Part shown: positions 1-13,700 of the stretch, piece by piece
Layout of the letters: every line of letters starts with the position of its first letter
Position numbering within the stretch: position 1 is the stretch's first letter
NCBI GenBank assembly: GCA_020746835.1
Contig: JAGPNK010000034.1
Coordinates: forward strand, 1 to 64,000
DNA length: 64,000 nucleotides
From: Stachybotrys elegans
Lineage: Eukaryota > Ascomycota > Sordariomycetes > Hypocreales > Stachybotryaceae
Direction of reading: 5' to 3'
The notes under the pieces: generated by a model
The model's database searches: none
The model's input: only the letters and a program-made list of their open reading frames with translations
What the model was told of the DNA's origin: nothing
Translations under genes and position numbers: made by a program

Positions 1-1037
1 ACTCTTTAAATAATATTTTAAAAATACTATATAATGTTTTAAATAAGTAAAGACACTATAATAGTTAATATATCCCTAAGTAATATAGAACTTTAAGTAG
101 AGATTTAATTTCTTTAATAGTATATAAATAACTAATTTACTAATAAACTAATATAAAAATAAATTAATTATATTAATACTATATAAAATATAATTAATAC
201 TCTATAATAGTAAAATAATATACTATTTAAATATATTAAAGCTTAAAATACTATAGCTAATATAGTTAATATTATTACTTAAATAGTTACTAAAGGCAGA
301 CTAGAATAGAAAGACTATAAAAAAGACTATATTCTTAAGATTAATAAATCTAATAAATTTAATAGTAATCTTTTTAAAATTAAGAACTTTTTTAATTAAC
401 TTAAAATATACTTTATTTACTTTTTAAAAATACTTAAAGATAATAAATACTAAATTAATTTTATAATTATATAGCTTAAAATAATATATAGAAAATATTT
501 ATATTAGTTCTTAAAGACTAATAAAAGTATAAACCTAAAAATAATAGTAATTAAAATAAAAAAGATAATAAAACTAAAAATATTTATAAAAACTATAAAA
601 GATTTAAATAATAAATTAAAAACTTCTTTAGTATTATTAATAAAAAATACTAAGCTATATAAAAAATATACTACTTTAAGTAAACTAAGTTAATAGCTTT
701 TTATATTACTAAAATATAATAATTATAAATAATTTTTAAATAAAATAATAATATTATTATAGACTTTATTTATAAAAAGCTAAAAGAGAATATTAAAAAT
801 AAACTTATTAAAAATAACTAACTAAATATTATAGCTAAATATATAATAATAGCTATTTATATTAATAATTAACTATTCTAAAAGTATTTAAAAAGAAAAT
901 ATAAGAATTATAGTTAAAAAAGCTAATATAGTATAAACTAAAGAAAGAAATAATAAACTATAGTATATAGAATCTATAGTAAATTAATAGAAATTAATAA
1001 TACTAAGAAAAAAAAAGTATAATAAAAAAAAGTTAAA

Positions 1038-1079
1038 TACTATAACTATAGTAAAAACAAATACTTTATATATAAATAT
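1038..1079 (+). pseudogene. Gag CCHC zinc knuckle with all four ligands mutated to Tyr
   Basis: The frame starting at 1038 gives Y-x2-Y-x4-Y-x4-Y, which is the spacing of a CCHC knuckle. TGY (Cys) becomes TAY and CAY (His) becomes TAY by RIP-type transitions, so Tyr at all four ligand positions is what RIP predicts. Confidence 0.7.
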
Positions 1080-3752
1080 TAAAGCTCTAAAATAAATAAA
1101 AAGATATATTTTAAAGTACTAAAAGAATAATAACTTACTATTACTAATATAGAGAAATAAACTAGAATTAAAATAATTATAATAGTAACTAAAGTAATTC
1201 TTTATAAAGTAATATACTAAACTATATATTATAATAATTAGTATTATATATATAAAATAGAAAAGATAATAGATTCTATTTATAATAAAATATATACTAT
1301 ATAAAGATATAATAATACTAAGTTAAAAAACTATAAAATATCTATTATAATATACTTCTATTTATATATTAAAATACCTATAATAATATATAAAAAGATA
1401 ATTTTAACTTTAAAAGATAAATAAAATATCTCTATTAAAAGAATAAAGTTATATTTTTAAATAATAATAATTACTATTAGTATATATATAATATAAGAAT
1501 AATTTAATATATATTTACTCTTTATAATAAGGATTTATAAAGTTATATATATAACTTTATTAAAGTAATTATTAAAATTAAAAGCTATATAAAAATACTA
1601 ATAATAAAGTAATTAATAAAGAAAGAATATAAAGCTATATAATACTTAAAGTTCTATATTAATAAAATAATATAAATAGTAAAAAGCTAGAAAGATTTAT
1701 ATATACTTTATAAAATATATACTAATTTTAATATACAATAAATAAACTAAAAACTATTAGAAAATAATAAAGAAAATAATAATATAAGTTTATTAAATAA
1801 AAAACTAAATAAAAAAAGAAATAAAAGAAAGTTTATATAGTGTACTTTAAAAAGTAAGTAAAGTAATTACTAATATTAAAAACTAAATAAAAAATTCTAT
1901 AGAGGGATAGTAAATAATTATAGCTATATAATAAATAATAAATAGTAAGAAAGAGAGAGTTACTAAGGTATTAATAGATTTCTATTTTAACTTTACTTTT
2001 AAAAAGCTAGAAAAAAGCTATAAAGAATAATAGAATAAAATAAATAAAAACTTACTAAAGTAATATATTAATCTATAGTATCTAAAATAAATATTAGAAA
2101 TAATATTAATACTTAAAGAAATAGTAATAATTAAAGAATAAAAGAAAGTATAAATTATAATTAAAAGAATAAATACTATAATTTAATAATAAAATACTAA
2201 TAGAATATTTTATTTATATAGAATCTCTATAGTATAAATACTAATAGATATTTAAATAAAAAGCTTTATAAATAACTCTATTTTATATTAATATTACTAA
2301 TAATACTATACTATTTTATAGATTTTATACTACTATTATAATTATAAAAAGTATTAGTATAAAAAGATATAAAATAATTACTTCTTTATATAAGTTATTA
2401 TTAAACTACTATAGGAATTATATAATATAATAAAGCTTTTAAAATATAAAGTAATAAAATAAATTACTTATAATGTTATAATTATATAACTAGTACTATA
2501 TATATATAATAGAGAATATATATTAAAAGAGAAACTAAATAAATATTAGTATTTTAAGTATAAATATATAAAGAAGTTAAAATTAACTAATAGTACTATA
2601 TAAAAAATAAATAATACTATTTATAAAAGACTATAAATAAAATAATAATAATAAAAAAATAATAGAAGGCTTTATATATAATAATAAGTTTAATTAAAAT
2701 AATATAATAGTTTAAAATAATTATATAAATATAAATAAAAAAGTATTAATTTATTACTTTAGTAAATAGTAAAGTTAAAAAGAATTTAATTAAATTAAGT
2801 ATTATTAATTAATTTTAATTACTATAGAAAAATAAATAGAAATTATATTTAATAGAAAATTTTTAAAAAAGAATATTTAATTATAATAAAGACTATATAA
2901 AATAAAAACTAATTAACTTAAAATCTTTATAGTAAAATAAAAATAGAATATTACCTTTAATATTATATTAATTAGAAACTATAATATAGTTTTAAAGTAT
3001 TTATAACTTAAATAATATAATTTACTAATTTATTATATTACTAGCTAGATATAAACTTTTTAAGGTAATATAGTTAATAATTAATAATAAAATAATAAAA
3101 GATTTTAAACTTTAAATAATAAAAATACTAAAGTTAAAAAGAAAATAATTTCTTAAAAGAAATATAATATAAATAATAAAAAGAGTATATAAAATAATAT
3201 TAAAAAACAATTAGACTTTTTAAATACTAGTTTATATAACTTAATAAAAACCTAAAGATATAAAATAGCTAAGAAAATAAATTAAAAAATATTTTATAAT
3301 AGTACTAAAAGTATAAAAAGCTTTTTAAAAAGAATTAAAAACTAAATTACTTTAATATATATAATAAACTATATTATATATTTAAAAGATAGAATAAAAC
3401 TAAGCTTCTATTCTATTTATAATCTTAATAATAAAAAAGTAATATACTAAGAAAATATCTAGAAATAAGTTTATATAAAGATTATATATAAATATTCTAA
3501 TTCTTAATAGAATACTCTATTATATTTATATTAAAAAAAAATAGTAAGCTATAGCTTATAGTTAATTACTAATAGCTAAATAAAATTATATTAAAAAACT
3601 ATATATTACTCTTATTAATTAGTAAAATAAAAAACTAACTATATAAAAAAAGAATATTTATAGCTTTAAACTTTAAAAAAGTTTATAATTTTATTTAAAT
3701 TAAAAAAGAAAATAAATAGAAAATAGTATTTTAAATAAAATATAAACTATTT

Positions 3753-3905
3753 AAGTATTTAATAATACTTTTTAAACTTACTAATATACTAGCTTTATTT
3801 TAAAAAATAATTAATAATATTTTAAAAGAATACCTTAATTACTTTATAATATACTATTTTAATAATATTTTTATCTTTTTAAATAATAAAGAAAAATATA
3901 AGGAA
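3753..3905 (+). pseudogene. Gypsy reverse transcriptase core relic
   Basis: The frame from 3753 reads a degraded version of the conserved block before and across the catalytic motif: a PFGLTNAPATFQ-like stretch (now LFKLTNILALF) followed by Y-F-N-N-I-F-I-F at 3855-3878, matching the YLDDILIF type with both catalytic Asp codons changed from GAY to AAY. It is followed by a NNKEKYKEY-like segment as in Gypsy elements. Confidence 0.8.
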
Positions 3906-5374
3906 TATATATATATAATACTTAAACTATTTAAAATATAAATTTATTAATAAAACTAAAGAAAAGTAAATTCTATATAAAAGAAATAGAATTCTTAAAA
4001 TATATTATATTTTATAATAAAATCTAAATAAATCTAAAGAAAATTATAATAGTTATTAAATAAAAGAAATTAATTAATATTAAAGAAATATAAATCTTTT
4101 TAAAATTTATTAATTATTATTAAAAGTTTTTTAAAGACTTTAATAAATTATTATATTCTTTATAAATTTAATAAAAAAGAAAGTTATTAATAATAACTTT
4201 ATTTAATACTAAAATAAACTATAAAAAAAAGTATTTAAATATATTAAAAACTTATTTTTAATAAACTAATATTTAAAATATTTAACTTTAATAAAAAATA
4301 AAGTTAAAAACTAATACCTTAAACTTTACTTTTAAAATATAAATTAAATAATATAATAAAAATAGTAAACTATATTTAATTATATTCTATTTATATAAGC
4401 TTTATAAACTAAAACTTAACTATTTAATTTATAATAAAGAATTCTTAGTAATTATTAATATTATAAAGAATTTAAATATTATATATTTAAAAGTAAATAT
4501 TAAGTAAAGATTTATATTAACTATAAAAATATTATATATTTTATAATAACTTAATAACTTAATAACTTAGTAAATAATAGTTAAATATATAGAATATATA
4601 TTAGAATTTAATTATATTATAATTTATTAAAAAAGAATAGAAAATACTAAAGTTAATACTATTAGTTAAAGGCTAGATTTAATATAAAATAAACCCTAAT
4701 TAAAAATAATTACTAAAGAAAATACTAAAAGAATATAATAAATAAATTAAAAGTATAATAAAACTATTAATACTACTTTAAAAATATCTATAGAAACTTT
4801 AATAATTAAAGTTAAATTAATTTCTACTATTTTATATATAGTATATTTTAAAATAAAAAAATAAAGTAATATTTTATAGAAAAATAGCTTTATTTTACTA
4901 ATTAAAATACTATATTATAGAATAGTATTATTAAAAATATTATAAAAAGACTAAATAGGAATTTAAAAAGGTTTATAAATTAAATAATAATATTAATACT
5001 TATTTTAAAAGCTTTATTTTATAATATAACTATTATATACTAGAAATTATAAAAGTAAAATAATAGCTTAATAATAAAAATAAGTAAATAAAAATTATAC
5101 TAATATAATAACTTAAACTTACTATTATTAAAAATAAAACTAAATAATTAAAACTTATTAAAGAAATATATAAGTTATTACTTTATAAATACTTTAGAAT
5201 AAATAAAATAATAAAATAACTTAAAGAAAAATATACCTTTACTAAAATAAAAAATAAATTAAAGAAATTATTAAAGAATATTATAAATATATAATTAATA
5301 AAGTATAATATTATAAACTATATAAATTACTATAATCTCTATTAGTTTTTATATAACTATAAAACTTAATATTA

Positions 5375-5480
5375 ATAGACTTTATTATAAAACTATTTTT
5401 ATTATATAATCTAACTACTAAAGTAATATATAATAATATTTTTATTATTATAAATAAACTTATAAAATCTTTTACTTTAT
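5375..5480 (+). pseudogene. Gypsy integrase core relic
   Basis: The frame from 5375 reads I-D-F-I-I-K-L followed by a YNNIFIIINKLIKSF-like stretch. This matches the first catalytic-Asp block of Gypsy integrases (DFI..LP.S....D.I.V.VDRLTK). The first Asp is intact; later Asp codons read Asn, as RIP would give. Confidence 0.75.
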
Positions 5481-5973
5481 AGTTTATTAAAAGTAATAAA
5501 TATAAATTATTTTTCTATATCTTTTATAAATAATTATTAGTATATATAAACTACTAAATAATATTATTTTAAATAAAAAACTACTATTTATATTTAAGTT
5601 TTAATAAAGTTTTATAACTAAAATAAATTTAAACTATAAACTTATAATAGCTTAAAGACTATTAGTAAATAAATAAATAAATAAATAAATTAAATATTAA
5701 AAGTATATTTATAATACTATATTAACTATAAATAAAATAACTAATTAAAAAAACTATTAATAGTATAATATATTTATAATATAATAGTTAATAAAAGTAT
5801 AAAAATAACTTTAGTAATAGCTAACTTTAAATTTATATTAAAACTATTTATAAAACTAAAGAAAGACTAAATATATTAAAAGTAATTATTAAAATAGAAA
5901 ATCTATAAAACCTTTATAATAAACTATAAAAATAACTTTTCTTTATATAATAATAAATAGCTAAATTATTTCT

Positions 5974-6083
5974 CTTTACTATTTATAACTGCATTAATTA
6001 CTAGAGTACTAAGTACTATCTTTATTATTTATTTACTCTTTAATATTTATACTTTATATTATATACTCTTTTCCTCATTATAA
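5974..6083 (+). repeat. 110-nt repeat, copy A (inverted copy at 60974-61083)
   Basis: It aligns without gaps to the reverse complement of 60974-61083, with 99 of 110 positions identical by hand count. Ten of the eleven differences are C/T or A/G transitions. Similarity ends abruptly on both sides. It lies between the integrase and GDxVYLL-like parts of the Gypsy relic, so it may be a small element inserted there. Confidence 0.75.
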
Positions 6084-8044
6084 ATAGCTAAATATTATAA
6101 TAAAAAAAGATTAAAAGAACTAACTTTTTTAAAGAGAGATATAGTTTATTTATAATAAAAATATTTTAATAATATAACTAAATAAAAAACTTAATATTTA
6201 ATATTTAAATTAAAACCTTATAAAATTATAAATAAAATTAATAAAAATAACTATAAACTTAATAAACTAAATAAATTATAAATATACCTAGTCTTTTATA
6301 TATTTCTATTTAAAACTATAGTAAATATAATATATATAGAAAAGTAATTAAATTTAGTTATTATACTTTAAGAAAAATAAAAGGTTGAAAAAATCCTAGA
6401 CTTATAAGTAAAAGAAAAATAAATAGAATACTATATTAAATAAAAAAACTATTCTAACTTAAATAATATATAGAAACTACTATAATATCTTATAAATATT
6501 TAAAAGAAAATATAAAAGTATTTAAAAATATAATATTAAAATTAAAGCTAGAAAGATTTAATAAAGAACTCTAGTTAATAGAAGTATAATTCTTTAATAG
6601 TTAGACTTTAAATAAAAGAGTCTTATACTTTTAAACCTTTATAACCTTTACTATTTTTAGTTTATTTAAATTCTTTACTTTATAATAAAGTATCTTTACT
6701 ATTTTAGTATAAAGTATCTTTTTTTATTAATAAAAATACTATAAATAGACTAGTATTTCTAAAAGGTCTATTTCTATTTATTTTTTTTATTTCTCTAGTT
6801 AATCTTTTTTATAAAAAATATAAATAACTTAAATTAATTAAAAATTAAAATAATATATAAAGAGATAAATAACTTATAAACTTATATAAATATATTACTA
6901 AAGTTATAGCTTATTTATTTTAACTTAATATAGTAATTATATTAGTATTTATTTTTAGTAATAATATAAAAATAGTTTAAATAAAAATAAAGTATATAAT
7001 AAAGTATTTTAAAACTAAATTTATTTATATAAATAATAATAGTATAATAATACTTAGTAATAACTTTAAGTTTAAATATATACTTAGTAATATATAAAGA
7101 TATAATAATAAAAAAGAAAGTTATTTACTAAATTAAAATAGTTATAAAAAGTAGTTTTAAAGACTAAAACTATTTAAAAGGAATATTATATTATAATATA
7201 ACTAATAAAAAGAATTATAAAACTATAAATTATATAATTATATATATTAATAGAATATAATTAATTATAATTAGTATAGAATAACTCTATATATATTAAT
7301 AAAATATAATTAACTATAATTAGCTATAGTTAATATATTAAACTTTATATATATATATAAAAAAAAATACTATAAATCCTCTTAAAGTACTTACTAACTA
7401 TTAATATAACTTAGTTATACTTCTACCTTTAATAAATAGTATATTACTAAATATAATATTATAACTAATACTATAATATAAAATTAACTTAGCCTTTTAA
7501 AATCTTAATTACTAATTTACCTTTACTTACTTTAAACTAGAATAAAATAGATTATTATAGAAATACTTTATAGCCTTATAATTTATAAATAAATTAAGAA
7601 ATACTACCTTATTATTTACTAAAGATATATTAACTATATAGTTATAACTATATACTTAAGTATTACCTTATATAATGTACTATAAACAAACCACTTTTAT
7701 ATAATGTACTATTTATTAATATTAGTAATAATAGAAAGTTAAAAAGAATAGTTAGGCAATAGAATATACCATCTAGCTTTTTCCCTAGTACTCGTCGGAT
7801 TATATACATGCCTCCATGGCAAAGATAGCTTATAGCTAGAAGTAAACCTTTTTACATTTTTTCATATATTGCCCTTTTCATTGGCTTTATTATAATACGT
7901 CCATTTTTAACATGCCTAAGAACAGGGAGATTTTCTACTTCTCTTTTTTACTTTAGAGCTATATGGGTTTTGCCTTTAGGTATTTTTAATTTATATATAT
8001 TATTATATAATTGAATATACTCTAGTATACTATTAGTAAGTACT

Positions 8045-8929
8045 ATAGCTAATAGAAAGGTAATTTTATTATAGAGTAATGTTATATTTCCTTTACTAAA
8101 TATTCTAAAACTTCTCCTTTTAATACTTTAATATAATATAATAAGTCTTTTAAAGGCAAATTACTAGATGTTTTTAGGATTGTAGTTATTTTTTACCTAT
8201 CTTTAGTTAAGCTAGTAGGCTGGTTTAATCTCTCCATTATTAAATCGCTTTATATTAATATAGATATCCTAAGTAATGTATTAGAGTGACTGTAAGATAG
8301 TGAGAATTCAAGGGGAATATAACCTTATACTAAAGCCTGCCCCTGAAAAATACACTAAGTCTAGCGCTTAACCAGCAGTATATTGGAATCAAATATACAA
8401 CCTAAAGGCATATATGTTTATCTATATACTCAAGGTCCTCTTGTATTAGCAACGCTCTCATTACTCAATTAAGTTCCTTCTTAGTGAAATTGAATTTCAT
8501 AATATAAACATTCTCAAGCCACTTCTCTTTTTAGCACATTATAACTTTAAGCCACTGTTAACATTAGCTCCTACATTTGGATTTAACATGTGTTTCCTCA
8601 CTTACGTGGTAAATCTCATGCCTGTCTTCTTCTGCCACCTCTATCTCCGTATAGCGTGTAAAGCCAGCGAAGAAAAATTCGGCGGCAGTCTTTATTGAGT
8701 CGAGTGTGGGTTTCTTTTTCTGGGACAGGCGACCGACGCTCTTCAGAATATAGTATTGGAAAAAATCTTTGAAGTTAACAAGAGGCGGGAATTGGCAATT
8801 TTTTCCGAGAAGCAAGGGCCAAAGGGTAGTTGGCGTGTGGCCCTTAGCATTCTGATCAAACGCAATACTCCATCTGTTTATTGTAAGCTTTAAGACTGAA
8901 GGCATTAGGCATAGAACTGACTTACACAA
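8045..8929 (-). pseudogene. Relic of a FluG-domain/DUF3435-type (tyrosine-recombinase-like) protein
   Basis: Two in-order protein segments read on the minus strand. At 8929-8564 the frame holds a WPLLLGKNCQFPP-like stretch and then NFKDFFQYYILKSVGRLS, KKKPTLDSIKTAAEFFFAGF and EEDRHEIYHV. From 8500 to about 8290 it continues KFNFTKKELN, MRALLIQEDLEYIDKH and a VVYLIPIYCWLSAR-like segment, with stops. A third stretch reads at about 8236-8045. Order and motifs fit the fungal FluG-domain/DUF3435 proteins, which are related to tyrosine recombinases; Starship 'captain' proteins belong to DUF3435. The first frame lacks an ATG (TTG at 8929), so the gene is truncated at its N-terminus and decays into the A+T block to the left. 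Family recognition is from memory; FluG versus DUF3435 is not settled. Confidence 0.6.
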
Positions 8930-9597
8930 TCCAGTTGTTTAACATCCTATCTTGCCCTTTTTTGACTGCGGGCACGTAGGATTTTCGACCGCGTGAGGCA
9001 TCCTCCTCTTTGTGTTTTCCTGGCTGGTAGCCGTTATTGATAGCGCGCGCAATTCCAGCAGCCTCGCGATCTGATTGATAGGCAAACATAGCAATTGATG
9101 CACTTGTAGGACAGTGTTAGATAGGGAAAGGAAGAGATAGATGAGGTTGGATGAATAAGTTAAAGCAGAGAAGGAGGTAAACAATAATAATTGCAGGTAG
9201 AAGCCATATTTATCTTTCCTACTGATGTTGAATGACCTGCTAGAGCCAGCTTTGGCTCGCAGAAAAATGGGACAATTCTAGCTCCATCCATACTTACTCA
9301 CCCATGCTCGCACTGAGTGGGCCGCAGCTCATGAAGTCCTCACCTTGCCTCACCCATGCTCTCCTGCTTGATCATCGCAAGTGGTGAGCCCCGAAGGATG
9401 GCCGACTGTCGATTCCGTGCAATATGATGCCATTGGGGAAAGAGGATATTACCATTTGGCCTCCCATGCTTTGCCCCTCCTACCTACCACACTCCTTATT
9501 ACTTCTAACAATCTCTGCCCTCACGACCTCGCTCTATACCTCGTCCATAACCAAACCTTCCTCGTTCTGACATCCATTGCCTGTCGCCTCTAAGAAG
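8930..9597. other. Intergenic, no supported gene
   Basis: Normal composition with short overlapping frames on both strands, none with recognisable motifs or a convincing start. It lies between the FluG/DUF3435-like relic and a possible small membrane-protein gene. Confidence 0.5.
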
Positions 9598-9882
9598 ATG
9601 CAAGAGCACACAATTACTACTACAAACAACATATCCTCGACAAATGGTAACCATGTTCCAACGACCCTTCTTCCAGCGAACCTTCCAAGGAATCGTCCAG
9701 CGAACCTTCCAAGGAATCGTCCAGCGAACCTTGTTCCAACGATCTTTGGGCTGGTTCTCGGCATTCCGGCTTGTCTTGTCGCCCTTTGTACGTTGTTTGC
9801 CATTTACAAATCTTGGCAACAGCTAAGGTCGCAGCAAGGCAAGCAGCTTCTCTTATGGAAAGTAACTACGTGCACCGGCTAA
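9598..9882 (+). CDS. Possible small single-pass membrane protein with PANLPRNR repeats
   Basis: An ATG-initiated frame of 94 residues. The N-terminal part is rich in Thr/Asn (ITTTNNISSTNGNH). It is followed by two exact copies of the octapeptide PANLPRNR plus a partial third, encoded by a 24-bp tandem repeat. A clear hydrophobic segment (about residues 44-64, IFGLVLGIPACLVALCTLF) comes next, then a short basic/polar tail. This Ser/Thr-rich ectodomain, one helix and cytosolic tail layout occurs in many fungal small membrane proteins of unknown role. No family recognised. A spurious frame is possible because overlapping frames are open on both strands, partly through the repeat. Confidence 0.35.
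   Translation: MQEHTITTTNNISSTNGNHVPTTLLPANLPRNRPANLPRNRPANLVPTIFGLVLGIPACLVALCTLFAIYKSWQQLRSQQGKQLLLWKVTTCTG
9673..9732 (+). repeat. 24-bp tandem repeat, 2.5 units
   Basis: Two identical 24-bp units (9673-9696 and 9697-9720) and a 12-bp partial third. The period is a multiple of three, so each unit adds eight residues to the overlapping small frame. Perfect identity suggests a recent expansion. Confidence 0.9.
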
Positions 9883-10761
9883 TTGATACATTCTATTTAG
9901 CCGACCCCGAGAGCCAGCCTGGGGAACCAGTTGTCCTTCAACGCCCCGACGCTCTAAGTGTTCAACTATCTCGTCCTCCGCTAAGCCACCTCGACCGCGC
10001 TACCAGTCGACCAGCCCCTGAAATACCGCAGTGTTAACGCAGTGTATCTTGGGCGACATAGACTTGCAGGCCATGTCCATCTTCTGCCCTTGGTGTCATT
10101 GGAGCTCCATGGGATGAAGAGATCTGCCTTTGTCCTGTGCATCGATTTATTCGCAAGACTATGACGAGGAGTTTGAGCTGAATACTTAACTACGCGGAGG
10201 CTCCTCTAATGTTACAGTCCCAATGTGTCCCTGGTTTTGGAATATACTGCTATCTACATTTATAGTGGTGTCTATAGAGGCTTATAGGGCACATAATATG
10301 TAGTGCTCTGTATGGTTAGATAGTACTGGTACTTTGGCTCATGTATACTCTGCTTAGAAATAAATGTTACTCTATCTTTTTATCTAAGACAAGCCCATCC
10401 TAACGCATCACATGCACACAAATGGGTGGCGAATGGCTTATGATGGTGTTCGCAGCCACGAGACAGCCTGAACTGGGCCCCGTGGCTCGGCCAGCCGGCT
10501 ATCCTGCACGTAAGCGCAGCTTGGCGATGGCCTCATTGTTTTTTGCTACTGTTTATGACTGCTTTGGCTGCCGGCGCATTTGGCACCACCCCTACTGTAC
10601 TGCCTTTCTAGCTTTGATTATCACTGCTTCTTCCACCTCAAGCTGCATACCTTTTCTCATCATATTTAATTGGACTACAATCCTGTTTGTGCCAGGAACC
10701 ACGCAACCAGACAAATAGGAGGTCACAAGGAATACACTTTGTGGCAGTGTTACGGTCAGAA
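9883..10761. other. Intergenic / 3' flank of the SNTX-GTPase gene
   Basis: No supported gene. The short frames here lack recognisable domains, and the one at 10422-10718 overlaps the probable 3' untranslated region of the minus-strand gene ending at 10762. Confidence 0.5.
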
Positions 10762-13700
10762 CTAATTCAAGTTCACAGACTGCGCAGCAATGGCAGCAAC
10801 CACACCACCATCCCTCAATACTACCTTCACGAGCTTGATCACGGCCTTCAGGTTCTCTCGATATAGAGCACCTTGCCGCCACTTTCGCCAACTCCCCCTT
10901 TCCAACAGTGGCGGCGCCTTCTCCTTGATTTCCTCCGGCATTGTTTGCAGCAGGTTATTGTACATGGTACAAGGCTTAGACTCTTCCTTTTGTCGTCTAC
11001 TGGCAGTCATCACCATGCGCTTGCTCATTTCCTTGCGGACCGCACCCAAGACATTAATGAGCACCCGTGACTCCGTCGTAGCCCTTGTGCCTCGATCTTT
11101 GACCTCTCGGATCAGGATCAACGTGTTCTTGGCGGTTGTGAGCTGGACCAGCTGCTCAGCTGGTGCTCCCCTAGCCTTGGATGTTCGGATGAGACATTCG
11201 AGGTAGTTTATCAAAGCTGCTGGGTCGTGCATAATGGCCGTCTTCTTGATTTCCGCGGTTAGGTCCGCGAGGTATGTGATGTCCAGTCGGAGCTCCTCCT
11301 GCAATTCCATGTACTCGTCCATGGCCCCAAGAAGGGCACCTTCGAGGGTATTGTTGGCATTATTCCACTCTTGGATCAGCTCGTCGGGTACGACATATGT
11401 CTCGACGTCCTTGACATCTATGACGAAGGTCGCGTTCTTATGGTCCTGCCACCTGCATCTATCCTTGCAGACAGTGCATTTCCCGTCCGACATGGCCACA
11501 CAACGAGCCTTGCGTGAATCGTCCGCAATGCCACATACTTCGTGGCACGTCCGGTTGCAGGTGGTGCAAAGCGTAGTGTACAAGCCCTCTGAAATATCGC
11601 GATGGAAGACCTTCTTCTCCATTACCAATATTTTTTCATTCGGTGCTTTGCCAACGGCTTCAGCCAGGGAGTCCAGCTTGGCGATGAGGGACCTTGCATC
11701 GTCGGCTGTCTGCAAGATCTTTCTTTCCACCAGCTCGCACCTCTGCTCTAGAGTGATGCGTTTCCTGGAAAGTGTTGCACTGCTGTCTGTGGGCTCCGGT
11801 CCCATTCTCAGGATCATGTCCTTCAAGCGGTCCTGGGCCTTGACCGACATCATCCACCAGTCGCGGACCTTGGCCTTATTCTCAGCGTCCAGCGTTGCTG
11901 TGAACCAGGCATTGTTGGCCTCCACTTCCCGATGCTCAATTACGGGCCAGCGAAGACGCCTCAGGGCTTCACGAGCCAGAGGCGACCCTGCATCGCTGAA
12001 GGTATAGACCGTGCGCAGACAGTGCTCAATGTTTTTGGCGAACAAGGAAAATACATAGGTGGAAATTGGACTTAGAAACGTTGTACGTGCCTCATTAGCG
12101 CGACAAGTGAAGAAGATTCCATTAACATGAGAAACAGTTCCGAAGAAATCCGACATGGCGGCAGTTGTGAAGGCATCACGTCGCCAGCCTCTGCTGTCGC
12201 CAAATCCGGGTGTGTCGACAATAAGGAGCGTCTTTCCCTCAAAGAGAGGAGAGAATGGTCGAATGCGATAGCACATGACGCACTGCGTCACGGAGCCGGA
12301 CTGGTCTGCCAAGCGGTCGTCAACTACCATGACCCGGGCGGAGTCGCTAGGCTTTCCCCCAAGAAGGAATGAGATGAAGGCGTTGATTTGGGTGGTCTTG
12401 CCATGGCCACTGCTGCCAGCGAAGACGGCCACGGCCGTTCTTTCGGTGTCCTGAATGTCTGCAGCGGGGGTCGCTTTGTCGAACTCTGTGGCCACGTCAA
12501 GAATGCGAACTGCAACTTCTTTCTGGAAGCGGGGGTCACTGCACATCCGTGTCGCTATGACGGTCAGACCCAGATATAGTGTTGGTGTTCCTCGGTCGTC
12601 GCACAGCTCCCAGGAGATATGCGGGCTGGGGGCGTGGGAGAGAATCTCCCTATTTGCTTGGTGATACCTGATCATTTGGTCGGCAACAGATGGCAAGGCT
12701 TTGGTCCGTTCTATGACATGATCGCTACAGACTGACGACCCAACAATTGTTTCCAGTGTCAAAGTGATTTCGTAGTCGCAATCATCATGAAGTTTTGTAC
12801 CAAGATTCGTCCTGTCGATGCGGGTGCGTGTCTCGTCCGGTCCACAGCTGATGTATTGTGTGGATTCATTTGCGGCCAAGGACGACAAAGGACCGTCCTT
12901 CTCACGGTTAGGCATTGGACGAAACGTGACCTTGAACCCGGTGGTGGGGATTGCCTGATCTTGCTCCTCGCTTCGATCCTTGAACCAGTCTACCTTGATT
13001 GACTGTTCAATAACGGTCACTGACGGTGCAGTAGGCTTCTGAGGAAGCATCCCCGTCACGATGAGCAGTTTTCCTTCCTTCTCCAGTAGGATGTCGCCCA
13101 GGCTGGCCTTGACGCGCTTAGTCTTCCCTGGACGATATGCTTTTTCAACGCTGGTCACTCCGAACGTAACATTGGTGTGGCAGCGCGACTTTTGCTCAAG
13201 CAGAACATTACACGATTCCAGAATGTTTGCAACAGACTGTTGACTCTCGAACCATTCATCATTGTCATCCTCATCGTCTGAGTCCTGGCTTGAAAGATCT
13301 CCGAGATCCGATGCCTGGACCTTCATTTCCAGTGGATGATGAGCCTGACTAATTGCTTTGCCTGACCACGACAACAGGAGACGGGTAGCACCGTTGACTA
13401 CCTTTGACGGTGGCTTGGCCGCCCCCAGGTCGTTCTCGAAGCCTTTGGTAAGGAGGAGGGAAATGGTCTCGGTCAAGATGTCGGCCTCCGTCCGCTTCTT
13501 CCGAATGAATTGGCAGACTATTCCTAGTCGCTGGTGGAACAAAGCCAAGGCAGATCTCATCTCGTTGAAACTCGCGTCGTAGTCCGTCACACCATCCCGC
13601 AGCCTCGGCAAAAGATGGCGAGCGATGTTTTCAAAGTTTGTCATGGTCGATCTAAAGACGCTCTCCATGTTGAAGATCTGGTCTTTGATGATGGGAAATG

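Larger units (their letters stand above)
1..7740 (+). mobile_element. RIP-destroyed Ty3/Gypsy retrotransposon block
   Basis: Almost pure A+T sequence with no open frame, yet a Gypsy polyprotein can still be read through its mutations on the + strand, in the order expected for Ty3/Gypsy. A gag zinc knuckle relic lies at 1038-1079, the reverse transcriptase core at about 3753-3905 (YxDD now reads Y-F-N-N at 3855-3866), the integrase start at about 5375-5480 (an unmutated first catalytic Asp at 5378-5380 followed by a YNNIFIIINKLIKS-like stretch), and a GDxVYLL-like segment near 6130 matching the region before the chromodomain. All damage is of the C-to-T or G-to-A type. LTR ends could not be defined. 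A 110-nt segment at 5974-6083 is shared in inverted orientation with the right-hand block. Confidence 0.8.

Noticed and set aside
9505..9819. Two overlapping minus-strand frames with a repeated KVRWTIPW-like unit
   Set aside because: Antisense image of the 24-bp tandem repeat, whose length is a multiple of three and so keeps all frames open.
10422..10718. 98-codon plus-strand frame with hydrophobic end
   Set aside because: Overlaps the 3' flank of the SNTX-GTPase gene and another minus-strand frame; no motif and no homologue recognised.
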